A stretch of DNA of 64,000 nt from Pectobacterium polaris (GCF_002307355.1 NZ_CP017481.1:4712001-4776000); one strand, 5' to 3'; shown: positions 54,565-64,000, counted from the stretch's first letter. Translations and numbers: made by a program. The notes: generated from the sequence alone by a model not told the origin.

Positions 54565-55281
54565 ATGCTGAAAGCCATAATCATCGATGACGAACAGCTG
54601 GCACGTGAAGAGCTCAGCCTGCTGCTGGAAAATGAGTCTGATATCACCATCATTGCACAATGCAGCAATGCGCTGGAGGCGATACCGGCTATCCATCGGC
54701 TGCAACCGGATGTGATTTTTCTGGATATACAAATGCCAAAGGTCAGCGGATTAGAGCTGGTCGCCATGTTAGATCCAGAAAATATGCCTTATGTCGTCTT
54801 CGTGACAGCCTATGATGAGTACGCGGTGAGGGCATTTGAAGAGCATGCTTTTGACTATTTACTCAAACCACTGGACGCACAGCGGCTAAGCAAAACGCTA
54901 AATCGTTTACGTCGCGGAGTCAGTGTAAATAAAAACGTACAGATAATTTCAGAGCCCTTGCTTCGCCATATTCCCTGTAACGGACACAACCGTATTTTTT
55001 TGCTCAAGATTGAGGAAGTCGAGTATCTTTGTTCAGAACTCAGCGGCGTACACGTCGTGGGTGTCAGCCAGTCTGGCTATACCCAACTTTCATTGAAAAC
55101 GCTGGAAGAGAAAACGCCTTTCGTCCGTTGCCATCGCCAATACATGGTTAATACGGAACAGCTGAAAGAAATCCAGTTAATGGAGAACGGCGCAGCAGAA
55201 GTATTGACGCATACGGGAAAACACATCCCCGTCAGTCGCCGCTACCTCAAATTACTGAAAGAAAAATTGGGCATCGCCTGA
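54565..55281 (+). CDS. LytTR-family response regulator (BtsR/YehT-like)
   Basis: A 238-residue response regulator. The receiver domain has the acidic pair DDE (8-10), phosphoacceptor Asp54 in DVIFLDIQMPKVSG, Thr in FVTAYDEYAVRAFEEHAFDYLLKP, and Lys in the same stretch. The C-terminal LytTR DNA-binding domain (about 135-238) includes FVRCHRQYMVN and IPVSRRYLKLLKE. It closely resembles E. coli BtsR over its length. The start at 54565 follows AAGGGGGAAGG. No histidine kinase (btsS) adjoins, so it is an orphan here. Confidence 0.88.
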   Translation: MLKAIIIDDEQLAREELSLLLENESDITIIAQCSNALEAIPAIHRLQPDVIFLDIQMPKVSGLELVAMLDPENMPYVVFVTAYDEYAVRAFEEHAFDYLLKPLDAQRLSKTLNRLRRGVSVNKNVQIISEPLLRHIPCNGHNRIFLLKIEEVEYLCSELSGVHVVGVSQSGYTQLSLKTLEEKTPFVRCHRQYMVNTEQLKEIQLMENGAAEVLTHTGKHIPVSRRYLKLLKEKLGIA

Positions 55282-55327
55282 TGCGATGCTTCTTCAGGCC
55301 GATGGCCGAAACATTGAAGGTTTGATG

Positions 55328-55675
55328 ATGAAATACAGTTATGTCTTGGCTGTAATTCTTTTAATGACAGCATGCCAAAGCAACGTCCCGTCGCTCCCCG
55401 CTAAAAGTGAGTCAGGCTTCTGGTACGAAACAGGTTATCAGGATGCAATCTCTGGCATGGTCGTAAAGGACGATAGCACTTTGCAGGAATGGTTTGGTAC
55501 TCCCCAAGTTGACCGTGAAACCTACCTGCGTGGCTATCAGGCCGGACAGTCGGCTTTTTGCGGTACAGATAACATGGAAGAATGGGGAAAAGCAGGGAAA
55601 AACTTTCCCGCCAGCTGCGACGGCGTAGAGAATGCGGAGATACTGCGAGCTCGCTGGCAACAGAGTCTGCCTTAA
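55328..55675 (+). CDS. yfiL: DUF2799 lipoprotein, YfiL-like
   Basis: A 115-residue lipoprotein with signal peptide and lipobox LLMTAC (Cys16). The mature part has the DUF2799 pattern WYETGYQDAISG, YLRGYQAGQSAFC and NFPASCDG, with two later cysteines. E. coli has yfiL in the same place after aroF. ATG codons at 55325 and 55328 are adjacent; either could start, after a GAAGG site. Function unknown. Confidence 0.8.
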   Translation: MKYSYVLAVILLMTACQSNVPSLPAKSESGFWYETGYQDAISGMVVKDDSTLQEWFGTPQVDRETYLRGYQAGQSAFCGTDNMEEWGKAGKNFPASCDGVENAEILRARWQQSLP

Positions 55676-55937
55676 CACTTTCTCAAAGATAAAACGATGA
55701 GCCATACTCACCAGCAATTTAGCTGGCAAAACGCTATCGTTCATCGCATCTGGTAACAATTCCACTCACTTTTGTACTCACACAGAAATACGTCAGACAT
55801 ACCTCCCTCTATTATCGCTCACACTAAATAATCACATTCAGTTATTAACAACCTGATACTGAGATACCGAAGAATCATATCCCACTGATAGCTAAATCTA
55901 TTATTCCTGATAGCGATTGATATTATGGAGTGCTCAT
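55676..55937. other. AT-rich intergenic region downstream of yfiL
   Basis: No gene seen. Sequence becomes markedly AT-rich from about 55780. E. coli carries yfiR-yfiN-yfiB between yfiL and rplS; none of these is present here. The region presumably contains the promoter of the following methyltransferase gene. Confidence 0.5.
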
Positions 55938-56876
55938 ATGTCCGGTTCAAACAAGCCTCATAACCCGTCTCTAAATAGCAGCTCAAGACTCTTATCACAC
56001 GCTACCTCATCACAGGAAAGCCATGATGAACGAGTCGCTGCGGTAAAGAACAACATTATCGAATCCGGCGACCATCCCGGCATTGCCGTAGAGGAACAAC
56101 TCGCGATTCTAGAGGCGTTCTCTCACCTTGAGCTAGGCAAGTTTTTACTAAAACATCACGGGTTAAATGCGTACTGGACGCATAATGTGATAACACATCA
56201 GCCAGCTCACTATGTTAATCCACTCGAAGAAATCATCTATACACAGTTACCCAGCGTTTTGGCAACACGTGAACGATTTGGTATTTTCCAACGCCTGCTT
56301 CAAGAGCTCTTGCGCCCCGACGCCATTATGGTATCGGTCCCTTGTGGCGTCATGGCCGATTTACTGCTGTTGGACTATACGCGACATCGAGATGTGAAAT
56401 TAATCGGGATCGATCTGGATAAACAGGCGCTGGAAGAAGCGTATAAACTTGCAAGTCAGCAAGGGCTGGAAAATAAGATATCGTTGGTACTTGCTGATGC
56501 CTGGACAATTGATTTGGCAGCACAAGCAGATGTGATTACCAGCAACGGGCTCAACGTCTATGAACAAGATGATGACAAAGTTACTGAGCTTTACCGCGTG
56601 TTCTACTCAGGTCTGAAACCTGGAGGTACGCTGATAACCAGCTTTATGACACCGCCACCGACTCTGTCGCAAGATTCCCCATGGATAAATACCGATCCGA
56701 AATTGCTGGCCCTCCAATCTGTACTTTTCTCACGCATTATCGGGGCAACATGGACAGCGTTTCGTACCCACAAACAAACACAGTTGCAGCTAGAGCAGGC
56801 AGGATTTACAGATATTCAATTTATTAACGACCATATGCACATGTACCCAACAGTCATCGCGAATAAACCGTTCTGA
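55938..56876 (+). CDS. Class I SAM-dependent methyltransferase, unassigned
   Basis: A 312-residue protein. The SAM-binding region spans about residues 125-225: a degenerate motif I (MVSVPCGVMADLLLLD instead of GxGxG), motif II acidic loop LIGIDLDKQALEEAY, motif III LVLADAWTID, motif IV VITSNGLNVYEQDD and GLKPGGTLITSFMTPP. The N-terminal 90 residues include EQLAILEAFSHLELGKFLLKHHGLNAYWTHNVI, which may bind a partner or substrate. The start ATG 55938 has GGAGTG upstream; the TTG at 55917 is less likely. It is not part of the E. coli gene order, so it is accessory. Substrate unknown. Confidence 0.8.
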   Translation: MSGSNKPHNPSLNSSSRLLSHATSSQESHDERVAAVKNNIIESGDHPGIAVEEQLAILEAFSHLELGKFLLKHHGLNAYWTHNVITHQPAHYVNPLEEIIYTQLPSVLATRERFGIFQRLLQELLRPDAIMVSVPCGVMADLLLLDYTRHRDVKLIGIDLDKQALEEAYKLASQQGLENKISLVLADAWTIDLAAQADVITSNGLNVYEQDDDKVTELYRVFYSGLKPGGTLITSFMTPPPTLSQDSPWINTDPKLLALQSVLFSRIIGATWTAFRTHKQTQLQLEQAGFTDIQFINDHMHMYPTVIANKPF

Positions 56877-56929
56877 ACAGGATAAAAGCGGTATCAACAC
56901 GATATTTTGATCGCCGTAACCGATCAATA

Positions 56930-57052
56930 TTGAAAAATTGATCTGTATAAACGTTTATAAAATAACCATGTCTAATGTCATCATGGTACTGAAATTCAAA
57001 CAATAATGATGGCACCAGGGAAAACCAAGCCCACCAAGATGGTGGGCTTTTT
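56930..57052 (+). ncRNA. Candidate short transcript (small RNA or leader)
   Basis: A promoter-like pair TTGAAA (56930-56935) and TTTATA/TATAAA (56954-56961) is followed, about 90 bases on, by a strong terminator: AAGCCCACCA-AGA-TGGTGGGCTTTTT at 57027-57052. Between them lies only a 12-codon frame (ATG at 56968). The terminator is 150 bases past the methyltransferase stop, so it may alternatively end that mRNA. A small RNA is only a possibility. Confidence 0.35.
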
Positions 57053-57092
57053 ACTGCCATAATAGTGCTTTGATGTCGTTCAGAGAGGAGAA

Positions 57093-57458
57093 CTACCATT
57101 CAAGGGACTGTTTACTCGCCTTAAGGTTTTCTTTGTACATCATATAAATGTTACTGTAATTGCACATGTCAAAACCGCTTTCACAGTAATCCTCGATGAC
57201 CTTATCCATTATTTTTCTATCTTTAGCTTTAGAGGCGAGCTTAAAGGCGTTGAGGTTTTCCTTCTCCATCATACGCAACATACTTTCCTGACACATATCA
57301 AGACCACTCTCGCAGTAATCCTTCTTCACCGTATCTTTTATAAACTCGATAACTTCATTTTTTTGAGCTTCGGAGTTATCAAAATCCATAGGATGGATAA
57401 AATCAGCTTCCGCCATAAACGAGGAAAAAAAGAGAGGAATAAATAATAGTTTGCGCAT
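57093..57458 (-). CDS. Small secreted protein with an internal repeat, function unknown
   Basis: A 121-residue protein with a signal peptide (MRKLLFIPLFFSSFMAEA). The mature part holds two related units: IKDTVKKDYCESGLDMCQES...MMEKENLNAFKLAS and VIEDYCESGFDMCNYSNIYMMYKENLKASKQS, each with a YCESGxDMC cysteine pair. They probably arose by duplication, and the four cysteines could form two disulfides in the periplasm. It is AT-rich, in the accessory stretch between yfiL and rplS. I recognise no family. Confidence 0.7.
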   Translation of the reverse strand: MRKLLFIPLFFSSFMAEADFIHPMDFDNSEAQKNEVIEFIKDTVKKDYCESGLDMCQESMLRMMEKENLNAFKLASKAKDRKIMDKVIEDYCESGFDMCNYSNIYMMYKENLKASKQSLEW

Positions 57459-57620
57459 GTAGATCAGATCTTCCTTTAATTTTTAATAATATAGATGAGC
57501 AATGTTACATCCAGAAATATCCTATCACTAGAAAACTTGCAGGTCACTTTCAACGGCTTTTACAGATGAATTTTTTCATTAGGCGAAGCATTTCTCTGCA
57601 AGGGCCGCCACTATCATGCA
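57459..57620. other. Intergenic region upstream of the small secreted protein gene
   Basis: AT-rich spacer between the secreted-protein gene start and the rplS terminator. It holds the promoter for the minus-strand small gene, presumably near 57470-57520. No other feature seen. Confidence 0.4.
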
Positions 57621-57655
57621 TAAAAAAAGGGCTTAGCCTTTGGCTAAACCCCTTA
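57621..57655 (-). terminator. Terminator after rplS
   Basis: On the minus strand GGGGTTTAGCC-AAA-GGCTAAGCCC is followed by TTTTTTT, ending the rpsP-rimM-trmD-rplS operon about 40 bases past the rplS stop. Confidence 0.92.
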
Positions 57656-57691
57656 TCAATAACAACTTTCGGATGTTGCGAAAGCGCTATC

Positions 57692-58054
<363 letters not shown>

Positions 58055-58101
58055 CTAGGTAAACTGATAGTTGGGTTCGCGCGGTAAACCGGCGTAACCA
58101 C

Positions 58102-58857
58102 CTAATACTCTTGTTGCTCAGACTGATATTCACGTTGGAATTCAGCCAGCAACCTTGTTTGCTCGTCAGTCAGAGCTAGGCTTTTCAGAAGTTCAGGTCT
58201 TCTAAGCCAGGTTCGGCCCAGCGACTGCTTCAATCGCCAGCGACGTATTTCCGCATGGTTGCCAGACAGTAACACTGCCGGAACGTCCATGCCTTCCAGT
58301 ATTTCAGGGCGAGTGAAATGAGGACAGTCCAGCAATCCATCGGCAAAAGAATCTTCTTCTGCTGAAGCCTGATGTCCCAGAACGCCCGGTATAAAGCGGG
58401 CAACGGAGTCAATCAGGGTCATCGCTGGCAGTTCCCCACCGCTGAGTACGTAATCGCCGATCGACCATTCTTCATCGATTTCGGTTTTAATTACGCGCTC
58501 ATCAATCCCTTCGTACCGTCCACAGACCAGAATCATTTTCTGGTTCGTAGCGAGTTGATGTACGCCTTGCTGATCTAATTTACGGCCCTGAGGTGATAAA
58601 TAAATCACTTTCGCGCCTTCGCCTGCCGCTGCTTTTGCTGCGTGGATCGCATCCCGTAAAGGTTGCACCATCATCAACATTCCGGGGCCGCCGCCGTAAG
58701 GCCGATCGTCCACGGTGCGATGCCGATCGTAAGTGAAATCACGAGGACTCCAATACTGTACGTTCAGCAGGCCATTTTTAACTGCCCGGCCAGTGACTCC
58801 GTAATCAGTAATCGCACGGAACATCTCTGGAAACAGGCTAATCACCCCAATCCACAT
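58102..58857 (-). CDS. trmD: tRNA (guanine-37-N1)-methyltransferase
   Basis: SPOUT-family methyltransferase making m1G37, which prevents frameshifting. With the start at 58857 ([13 protein letters not shown]) it has 251 residues. Signatures: [27 protein letters not shown] and [16 protein letters not shown] (trefoil knot). The frame to 58914 overlaps rimM and is unlikely. Third gene of the rpsP operon. Confidence 0.96.
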   Translation of the reverse strand: MWIGVISLFPEMFRAITDYGVTGRAVKNGLLNVQYWSPRDFTYDRHRTVDDRPYGGGPGMLMMVQPLRDAIHAAKAAAGEGAKVIYLSPQGRKLDQQGVHQLATNQKMILVCGRYEGIDERVIKTEIDEEWSIGDYVLSGGELPAMTLIDSVARFIPGVLGHQASAEEDSFADGLLDCPHFTRPEILEGMDVPAVLLSGNHAEIRRWRLKQSLGRTWLRRPELLKSLALTDEQTRLLAEFQREYQSEQQEY

Positions 58858-58895
58858 AGTCTCGTTCCGCTGGATACTACTGGTTGATTCAGAGT

Positions 58896-59444
58896 TCAAA
58901 AACCAGGATCCCAATCTACTTCAACAGTTTGAGCAGAAAGGTCGACGCGCTTAACAACCTGTTCGGTGAGGAACGGAACCAGCCGTTCCTTGACTCCGAA
59001 GGCATCTTTCAGGTTGGCCTTTATTACCATCACATCGTTCGAGCCGGTTTCCATCATGTCGATGATTTTACCTAACTCATAACCGGCTACGGTCACGACC
59101 TGACAGCCAATAAGATCCTTCCAGTAATAATCACCTTCGCCCAGATCGGGCAGTTGTGACGAATCTACGACAATTTCACAATTGGTCAGTAAATTAGCCG
59201 CATCACGATCATCAGCACCTTTCACTTTGATGATTAGGTCCTGATTGTGATACTTCCAGCCTTCAATCTCGACAAGCTGCCAACCGCTTTTACTCTGGAT
59301 GAACCAAGGTTGATAATCAAAAATGCTCTCGGCATCTTCGGTGGATGAAAACACTCTGAGCCAACCTCGGATGCCATATGCCGATCCTATCTTCCCCATC
59401 ACAATCGGGTTAACGGGAGGTTTTGGGCTGAGTTGATTGCTCAT
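58896..59444 (-). CDS. rimM: 16S rRNA maturation factor RimM
   Basis: Assists 30S head assembly and binds S19. It has 182 residues from ATG 59444 ([10 protein letters not shown]): an N-terminal RimM beta-barrel ([28 protein letters not shown]) and a C-terminal PRC-barrel ([31 protein letters not shown]). 18 bases after rpsP. Confidence 0.96.
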   Translation of the reverse strand: MSNQLSPKPPVNPIVMGKIGSAYGIRGWLRVFSSTEDAESIFDYQPWFIQSKSGWQLVEIEGWKYHNQDLIIKVKGADDRDAANLLTNCEIVVDSSQLPDLGEGDYYWKDLIGCQVVTVAGYELGKIIDMMETGSNDVMVIKANLKDAFGVKERLVPFLTEQVVKRVDLSAQTVEVDWDPGF

Positions 59445-59462
59445 TATCACCACCGCAACAGG

Positions 59463-59711
59463 TTATGCTGCTTTTTTAGCGTCTTTGATCAGCGAAGATA
59501 CGCGATCAGACACAGTTGCACCCAGACCAAGCCAATGCTCGATACGGTCCAGATCCAGACGCAGGGCTTCTGCTTGACCAGATGCGATTGGGTTGAAGAA
59601 ACCTACGCGCTCGATGAAACGACCATCACGCGCATTGCGGCTATCGGTCACGACTACTTGATAGAAGGGGCGTTTTTTAGCGCCGCCACGTGCCAAACGA
59701 ATTGTTACCAT
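59463..59711 (-). CDS. rpsP: 30S ribosomal protein S16
   Basis: An 82-residue S16: [21 protein letters not shown] start, then [10 protein letters not shown] and [14 protein letters not shown]. Equal in length to E. coli. First gene of rpsP-rimM-trmD-rplS. Confidence 0.98.
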   Translation of the reverse strand: MVTIRLARGGAKKRPFYQVVVTDSRNARDGRFIERVGFFNPIASGQAEALRLDLDRIEHWLGLGATVSDRVSSLIKDAKKAA

Positions 59712-59737
59712 AACATCCTCTTTAGTGAATAAAACAA

Positions 59738-59768
59738 CTGGGCCCCATCGAGGAACGGAGCCCAGTAT
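59738..59768 (-). terminator. Possible terminator between ffh and rpsP
   Basis: On the minus strand CTGGGCTCC pairs with GGGGCCCAG around a ten-base loop, followed by TTGTTTTATT. The U-run is interrupted and the stem is close to the rpsP start, so it may only attenuate. Confidence 0.5.
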
Positions 59769-59868
59769 GTCATATAAAAAGCCCGAAAATTTTACTCATT
59801 TTGGCGCAAAAAGCAATCTAAAGCGTATAATCACGCCAAGAGTTTCTCTACACCATCGATTTCGGTGA

Positions 59869-61230
59869 TTAACGCCCCGGGAATCCAGGTGGCATCATCC
59901 CTTTCATACCGCGCATCATTTTCGCCAGACCGCCGTTTTTCATCTTCTTCATCATTCGTTGCATATCATCGAATTGTTTCAGAAGACGGTTCACGTCCTG
60001 TACCTGCATGCCGGAACCTTGCGCGATACGACGTTTACGCGATCCTTTAATAATCTCAGGTTTGGCACGCTCCTGACGCGTCATCGAATTAATGATCGCC
60101 TCCATACGCACCAGCACCTTATCGTCCATTTGTGACTTAACATTATCAGGCAGTTGGCCCATGCCCGGCATTTTGCTCATCATGCTTGCCATGCCGCCCA
60201 TGTTGCGCATCTGCTTGAGCTGGTCCAGGAAATCGGTCAAATCAAACCCATCGCCCTTCTTCAGCTTATTAGCAAGCTTTTCTGCCTGTGTACGATCGAC
60301 CTTGCTTTCAATATCTTCAATCAGTGAAAGCACATCGCCCATACCGAGAATTCGCGAGGCAACGCGCTCAGGGTAGAACGGCTCCAGCGCTTCGGTTTTT
60401 TCGCCGACACCGAGGAATTTAATTGGCTTGCCAGTAATATGGCGGATAGACAACGCCGCACCGCCACGGGCATCACCATCAATTTTGGTGAGGATCACAC
60501 CGGTCAGCGGCAGCGCTTCATTAAAGGCTTTCGCCGTATTCGCCGCATCCTGCCCCGTCATGGCATCCACTACAAACAGCGTTTCAACCGGCTTAATCGC
60601 CGCATGAACCTGTTTGATTTCGTCCATCATCGCGTCGTCAACGTGGAGACGACCCGCGGTATCGACTAACAGGACATCGTAGAACTTCAGCTTAGCGTGT
60701 TGTAACGCACGTTCTACGATAGCAAGGGGCTTTTCCTGCACGTCTGACGGGAAGAAATCGACACCCACTTGCTCTGCCAACGTTTCCAACTGTTTAATCG
60801 CCGCAGGGCGATAAACGTCAGCTGAAACTACCAGCACTTTTTTCTTATGCTTTTCGCGCAGGAATTTACCCAGCTTGCCCACGCTGGTCGTTTTACCCGC
60901 ACCTTGCAGACCGGCCATCAGAACAACCGCAGGGGGTTGCGCGGCAAGATTCAGCTCAGCGTTGATTTCACCCATTGCGCTGACGAGTTCATTTTTAACA
61001 ATCTTGACGAACTCTTGGCCCGGCGTAAGACTTTTATTGACCTCATGCCCGACAGCACGCTCTTTCACGCGATTGATAAAATCACGTACCACAGGTAACG
61101 CGACGTCGGCTTCCAGCAATGCCATACGCACTTCACGTAGCGTTTCTTTTATGTTGTCTTCAGTCAACCGCCCGCGGCCGCTGATATTGCGCAATGTGCG
61201 CGAGAGTCGATCGGTTAAATTTTCAAACAT
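59869..61230 (-). CDS. ffh: Signal recognition particle protein Ffh
   Basis: GTPase that binds signal sequences with 4.5S RNA and targets ribosomes to FtsY. It has 453 residues, as in E. coli: N domain, G domain with GLQGAGKTTSVGKL near 107, DTAGR, TKIDGDARGG, and the methionine-rich M domain (MRNMGGMASMMSKMPGMGQ, then KRRIAQGSGMQVQDVNRLLKQF and the tail MMRGMKGMMPPGF). Confidence 0.98.
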   Translation of the reverse strand: MFENLTDRLSRTLRNISGRGRLTEDNIKETLREVRMALLEADVALPVVRDFINRVKERAVGHEVNKSLTPGQEFVKIVKNELVSAMGEINAELNLAAQPPAVVLMAGLQGAGKTTSVGKLGKFLREKHKKKVLVVSADVYRPAAIKQLETLAEQVGVDFFPSDVQEKPLAIVERALQHAKLKFYDVLLVDTAGRLHVDDAMMDEIKQVHAAIKPVETLFVVDAMTGQDAANTAKAFNEALPLTGVILTKIDGDARGGAALSIRHITGKPIKFLGVGEKTEALEPFYPERVASRILGMGDVLSLIEDIESKVDRTQAEKLANKLKKGDGFDLTDFLDQLKQMRNMGGMASMMSKMPGMGQLPDNVKSQMDDKVLVRMEAIINSMTRQERAKPEIIKGSRKRRIAQGSGMQVQDVNRLLKQFDDMQRMMKKMKNGGLAKMMRGMKGMMPPGFPGR

Positions 61231-61400
61231 ATCTCATGCTCAACGTAAGACAGGCCGCCAGCGCGACACGAATGGAAGAGATTATACACAAAAGCGGGAA
61301 CGATCTCAGCGCTGCTGACGGAGAACTGTTGGTGCCCGCGACGACTAACGCTATACTGATTCTTCATTTTACCTAGTTGATATTTAATAACCTAATCTGT

Positions 61401-62195
61401 ATGTCTGTTTTCGCTATTGTGGCGCTTGTCGCCTACACACTCAGCCTCGGACTGATTATCCCCAGTCTGCTGCGCAAGAACAGTGCATATCGTCGGCTGG
61501 CAATACTCTCGGCCAGCGCTGCGCTAATTTGTCATGCAGTGGCGCTTTATCAACGCATTTTCGATGTTCAGGTCGGCCAAAACCTTAGCTTGCTGAATAT
61601 CGGCTCTCTGGTCAGCCTCATCATCTGTACGGTGATGACATTTGTCGCCACGCGCGATCGCGGCTGGTTTATTCTTCCTATCGTCTACACCTTTGCGCTG
61701 ATCAATCTGGCCTTCGCCAGCTTCATGCCGAGTGAATTTATTACGCATCTGGAAGCGTCGCCGGGCTTGATGATCCATATCGGACTGGCCCTTTTCTCCT
61801 ATGCAACGCTGTTAATTGCTGCCCTTTATGCGCTTCAACTCGCCTGGCTTGATTATCTGCTCAAGAATAAAAAGCTGGGATTTGCCGCTGACATGCCGCC
61901 GCTGATGGGTATTGAGCGCAAGATGTTTCACATCACGCAGATTGGCGTCATTCTGCTCACGCTGACGCTCTGTACTGGTTTGTTTTATATGGATGACCTG
62001 ATCGATAACAAAGAGAACCTGCACAAGGCCGTGTTCTCCCTGTTTGCCTGGTTCATCTATATTCTGTTGCTCTGGGGGCATTACCATGAAGGATGGCGGG
62101 GACGGCGCGTCGTCTGGTTCAGCCTGATCGGCGCCCTTATGCTGACGCTGTCCTACTTCGGCAGCCGGGTTATACAGCACTTCCTCGCAGTCTGA
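61401..62195 (+). CDS. ypjD: Inner-membrane protein YpjD (CcsA/ResC cytochrome assembly family)
   Basis: A 264-residue membrane protein with about eight segments, in the cytochrome c assembly (CcsA-like) family. Hallmarks: LNIGSLVSLIICTVMTFVAT, GLMIHIGLALFSYATLLIAALYALQLAW and LLLWGHYHEGWRGRRVVWF (WGxYxEGW-like). The ATG at 61401 (MSVFAIVALVAY) matches E. coli YpjD MPVFALLALVAY; the TTG at 61377 would add eight residues. In E. coli corB follows; here luxS converges instead. Confidence 0.9.
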   Translation: MSVFAIVALVAYTLSLGLIIPSLLRKNSAYRRLAILSASAALICHAVALYQRIFDVQVGQNLSLLNIGSLVSLIICTVMTFVATRDRGWFILPIVYTFALINLAFASFMPSEFITHLEASPGLMIHIGLALFSYATLLIAALYALQLAWLDYLLKNKKLGFAADMPPLMGIERKMFHITQIGVILLTLTLCTGLFYMDDLIDNKENLHKAVFSLFAWFIYILLLWGHYHEGWRGRRVVWFSLIGALMLTLSYFGSRVIQHFLAV

Positions 62196-62210
62196 CGCGT
62201 TCCGAGCACA

Positions 62211-62244
62211 AAAAAAGAGAACCCACTTTCGGTTCTCTTTTTTT
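62211..62244. terminator. Bidirectional terminator between ypjD and luxS
   Basis: AGAGAACC and GGTTCTCT flank a seven-base loop, with A-run before and T-run after. It serves ypjD on the plus strand and luxS on the minus strand. Confidence 0.92.
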
Positions 62245-62264
62245 ATCTGCGCATATCCAACAAA

Positions 62265-62780
62265 CTAGATATGTAGCTCAGCCAATTTATCTTTCGGCAG
62301 TGCCAGATCGTCATTTTGGTTGATACCAATATCGTGATCAACGATGTGCTGAGCAATGTCCTGCGCTTCCTTCAGTGAGTGCATCTCATAGGTGCCACAC
62401 TGGAATTCGTTCAGCTCAGGAATTTTACGCTGATCAGTCACTTTCAGAACGTCCGCCATCGCCGCTTTCCAGGAATCAGCAACGCGTTGCTCATCCGGTG
62501 TGCCAATCAGGCTCATGTAGAAGCCCGTACGGCATCCCATCGGAGAAATGTCGATAATCTCAACGCCATCACCGTTTAAATGATCGCGCATAAAGCCAGC
62601 AAACAGGTGCTCTAGCGTGTGGATGCCACGCTCTGGCATGACTTCAATGTTCGGACGACAGAAGCGCAGGTCAAATACCGTGATATTGTCGCCATGAGGG
62701 GTTTTCATGGTTTTAGCAACCCGAACTGCGGGTGCGGCCATACGAGTATGGTCAACGGTAAAGCTGTCTAATAACGGCAT
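62265..62780 (-). CDS. luxS: S-ribosylhomocysteine lyase
   Basis: Cleaves S-ribosylhomocysteine to homocysteine and DPD, the precursor of autoinducer-2. It has 171 residues, as in E. coli. Metal ligands: His54 and His58 in [10 protein letters not shown] and Cys128 in NEFQCGTYE; catalytic Cys in PMGCRTGFY. Divergent from micA. gshA lies beyond on the same strand. Confidence 0.97.
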   Translation of the reverse strand: MPLLDSFTVDHTRMAAPAVRVAKTMKTPHGDNITVFDLRFCRPNIEVMPERGIHTLEHLFAGFMRDHLNGDGVEIIDISPMGCRTGFYMSLIGTPDEQRVADSWKAAMADVLKVTDQRKIPELNEFQCGTYEMHSLKEAQDIAQHIVDHDIGINQNDDLALPKDKLAELHI

Positions 62781-62826
62781 AATTTCACCTCCTCAAAGAA
62801 AAAAATTCATTTTTTCTCGTTTCCGA

Positions 62827-62853
62827 GAACTTTTCCTTTTTATGCGAGTCTGA
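62827..62853 (+). promoter_or_regulatory. Sigma-E promoter of micA
   Basis: GAACTT at 62827-62832 and TCTGA at 62849-62853 are spaced by 16 bases, matching the sigma-E consensus. The inferred start of MicA (62860) is seven bases downstream. In E. coli and Salmonella micA is a sigma-E-dependent gene. Confidence 0.88.
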
Positions 62854-62859
62854 CTTACT

Positions 62860-62933
62860 GAAAGACGCGCATTTATTATCATCATCCCTATTAGAGATGT
62901 TTATTTGGCCACAGTTTCTGTGGCCTTTTCTTT

Positions 62934-62935
<2 letters not shown>
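62860..62935 (+). ncRNA. micA: MicA small RNA
   Basis: About 76 bases between luxS and gshA, in the conserved place and orientation. The 5' segment GAAAGACGCGCATTTATTAT matches E. coli MicA closely and contains the seed that pairs with ompA and other porin mRNAs. A weak inner stem CATCCCT/AGAGATG follows. The terminator GGCCACAG-TTT-CTGTGGCC plus a T-rich tail differs in sequence from E. coli but keeps the structure. Hfq-dependent envelope-stress repressor (family knowledge). Confidence 0.93.

Positions 62936-64000
<1,065 letters not shown>

Overview
The window is a chromosomal segment of an enterobacterium. Gene content and order closely follow Escherichia coli blocks. ERIC repeats, a MicA small RNA between luxS and gshA, a seven-phenylalanine pheL leader and an rrn operon with a tRNA-Glu spacer all fit the order Enterobacterales. 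Several genes differ from E. coli in ways that suggest the soft-rot group (Pectobacterium/Dickeya); this genus-level placement is inference from overall resemblance. Nearly everything is core housekeeping. I see no prophage, transposase, CRISPR array or complete defence system.

Layout. 1-2.9 kb: a GST, then a MocR-type regulator divergent from a LysE/RhtB exporter. 2.9-6.8 kb: the ferric-hydroxamate importer fhuCDB behind a Fur-like site, without fhuA, and with an apparent one-base frameshift near the 5' end of fhuB. 7-12 kb: mrcB and hrpB. 12-19.5 kb, plus strand: thpR, sfsA, dksA, gluQ, pcnB (apparently started at AUC/AUU), folK, panB, panC, panD. 19.7-22.8 kb: the ABC exporter yadGH, can and hpt. 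23-26 kb: a GNAT protein and a ferric-iron ABC permease/ATPase pair lacking a binding protein. 26.5-28.7 kb: yacC, speE, speD. 29.3-33.1 kb: nrdHIEF. 33.2-38.6 kb: tRNA-Asp, dnaQ, rnhA, yafS, gloB, mltD, yafD.

38.8-44.4 kb is a complete minus-strand rrn operon (P1/P2 promoters, 16S, tRNA-Glu, 23S, 5S, tRNA-Asp). Its 16S side is flanked by clpB, as in E. coli rrnG. Its 5S side carries tRNA-Asp and yafD, as in E. coli rrnH, so it lies at a synteny junction. 44.5-49 kb: clpB with a heat-shock promoter, a frameshifted pgeF (yfiH), and rluD. 49-54.3 kb: bamD, raiA, pheL-pheA, tyrA, aroF. 54.5-57.5 kb is the most accessory-looking stretch: a BtsR-like LytTR regulator, yfiL, an unassigned methyltransferase, a possible short transcript and a small secreted protein with an internal repeat. 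They sit where E. coli carries yfiRNB. 57.7-61.2 kb: the rpsP-rimM-trmD-rplS operon and ffh. 61.4-64 kb: ypjD, luxS, micA and the 3' part of gshA, which runs off the window.

Functional groupings: pantothenate synthesis (panBCD), spermidine synthesis (speED), class Ib ribonucleotide reduction (nrdHIEF), aromatic amino acids (pheA, tyrA, aroF), iron uptake (fhuCDB and the AfuBC-like pair), ribosome biogenesis and hibernation (rrn, rpsP-rimM-trmD-rplS, rluD, raiA), and the envelope (mrcB, mltD, bamD). The best leads for new biology are the pair of 105-bp hairpin repeats with compensatory changes, the non-AUG pcnB start, the accessory cluster at 55.9-57.5 kb and the hybrid rrn context. The two frameshifts (fhuB, pgeF) need read-level checking before any biological reading.
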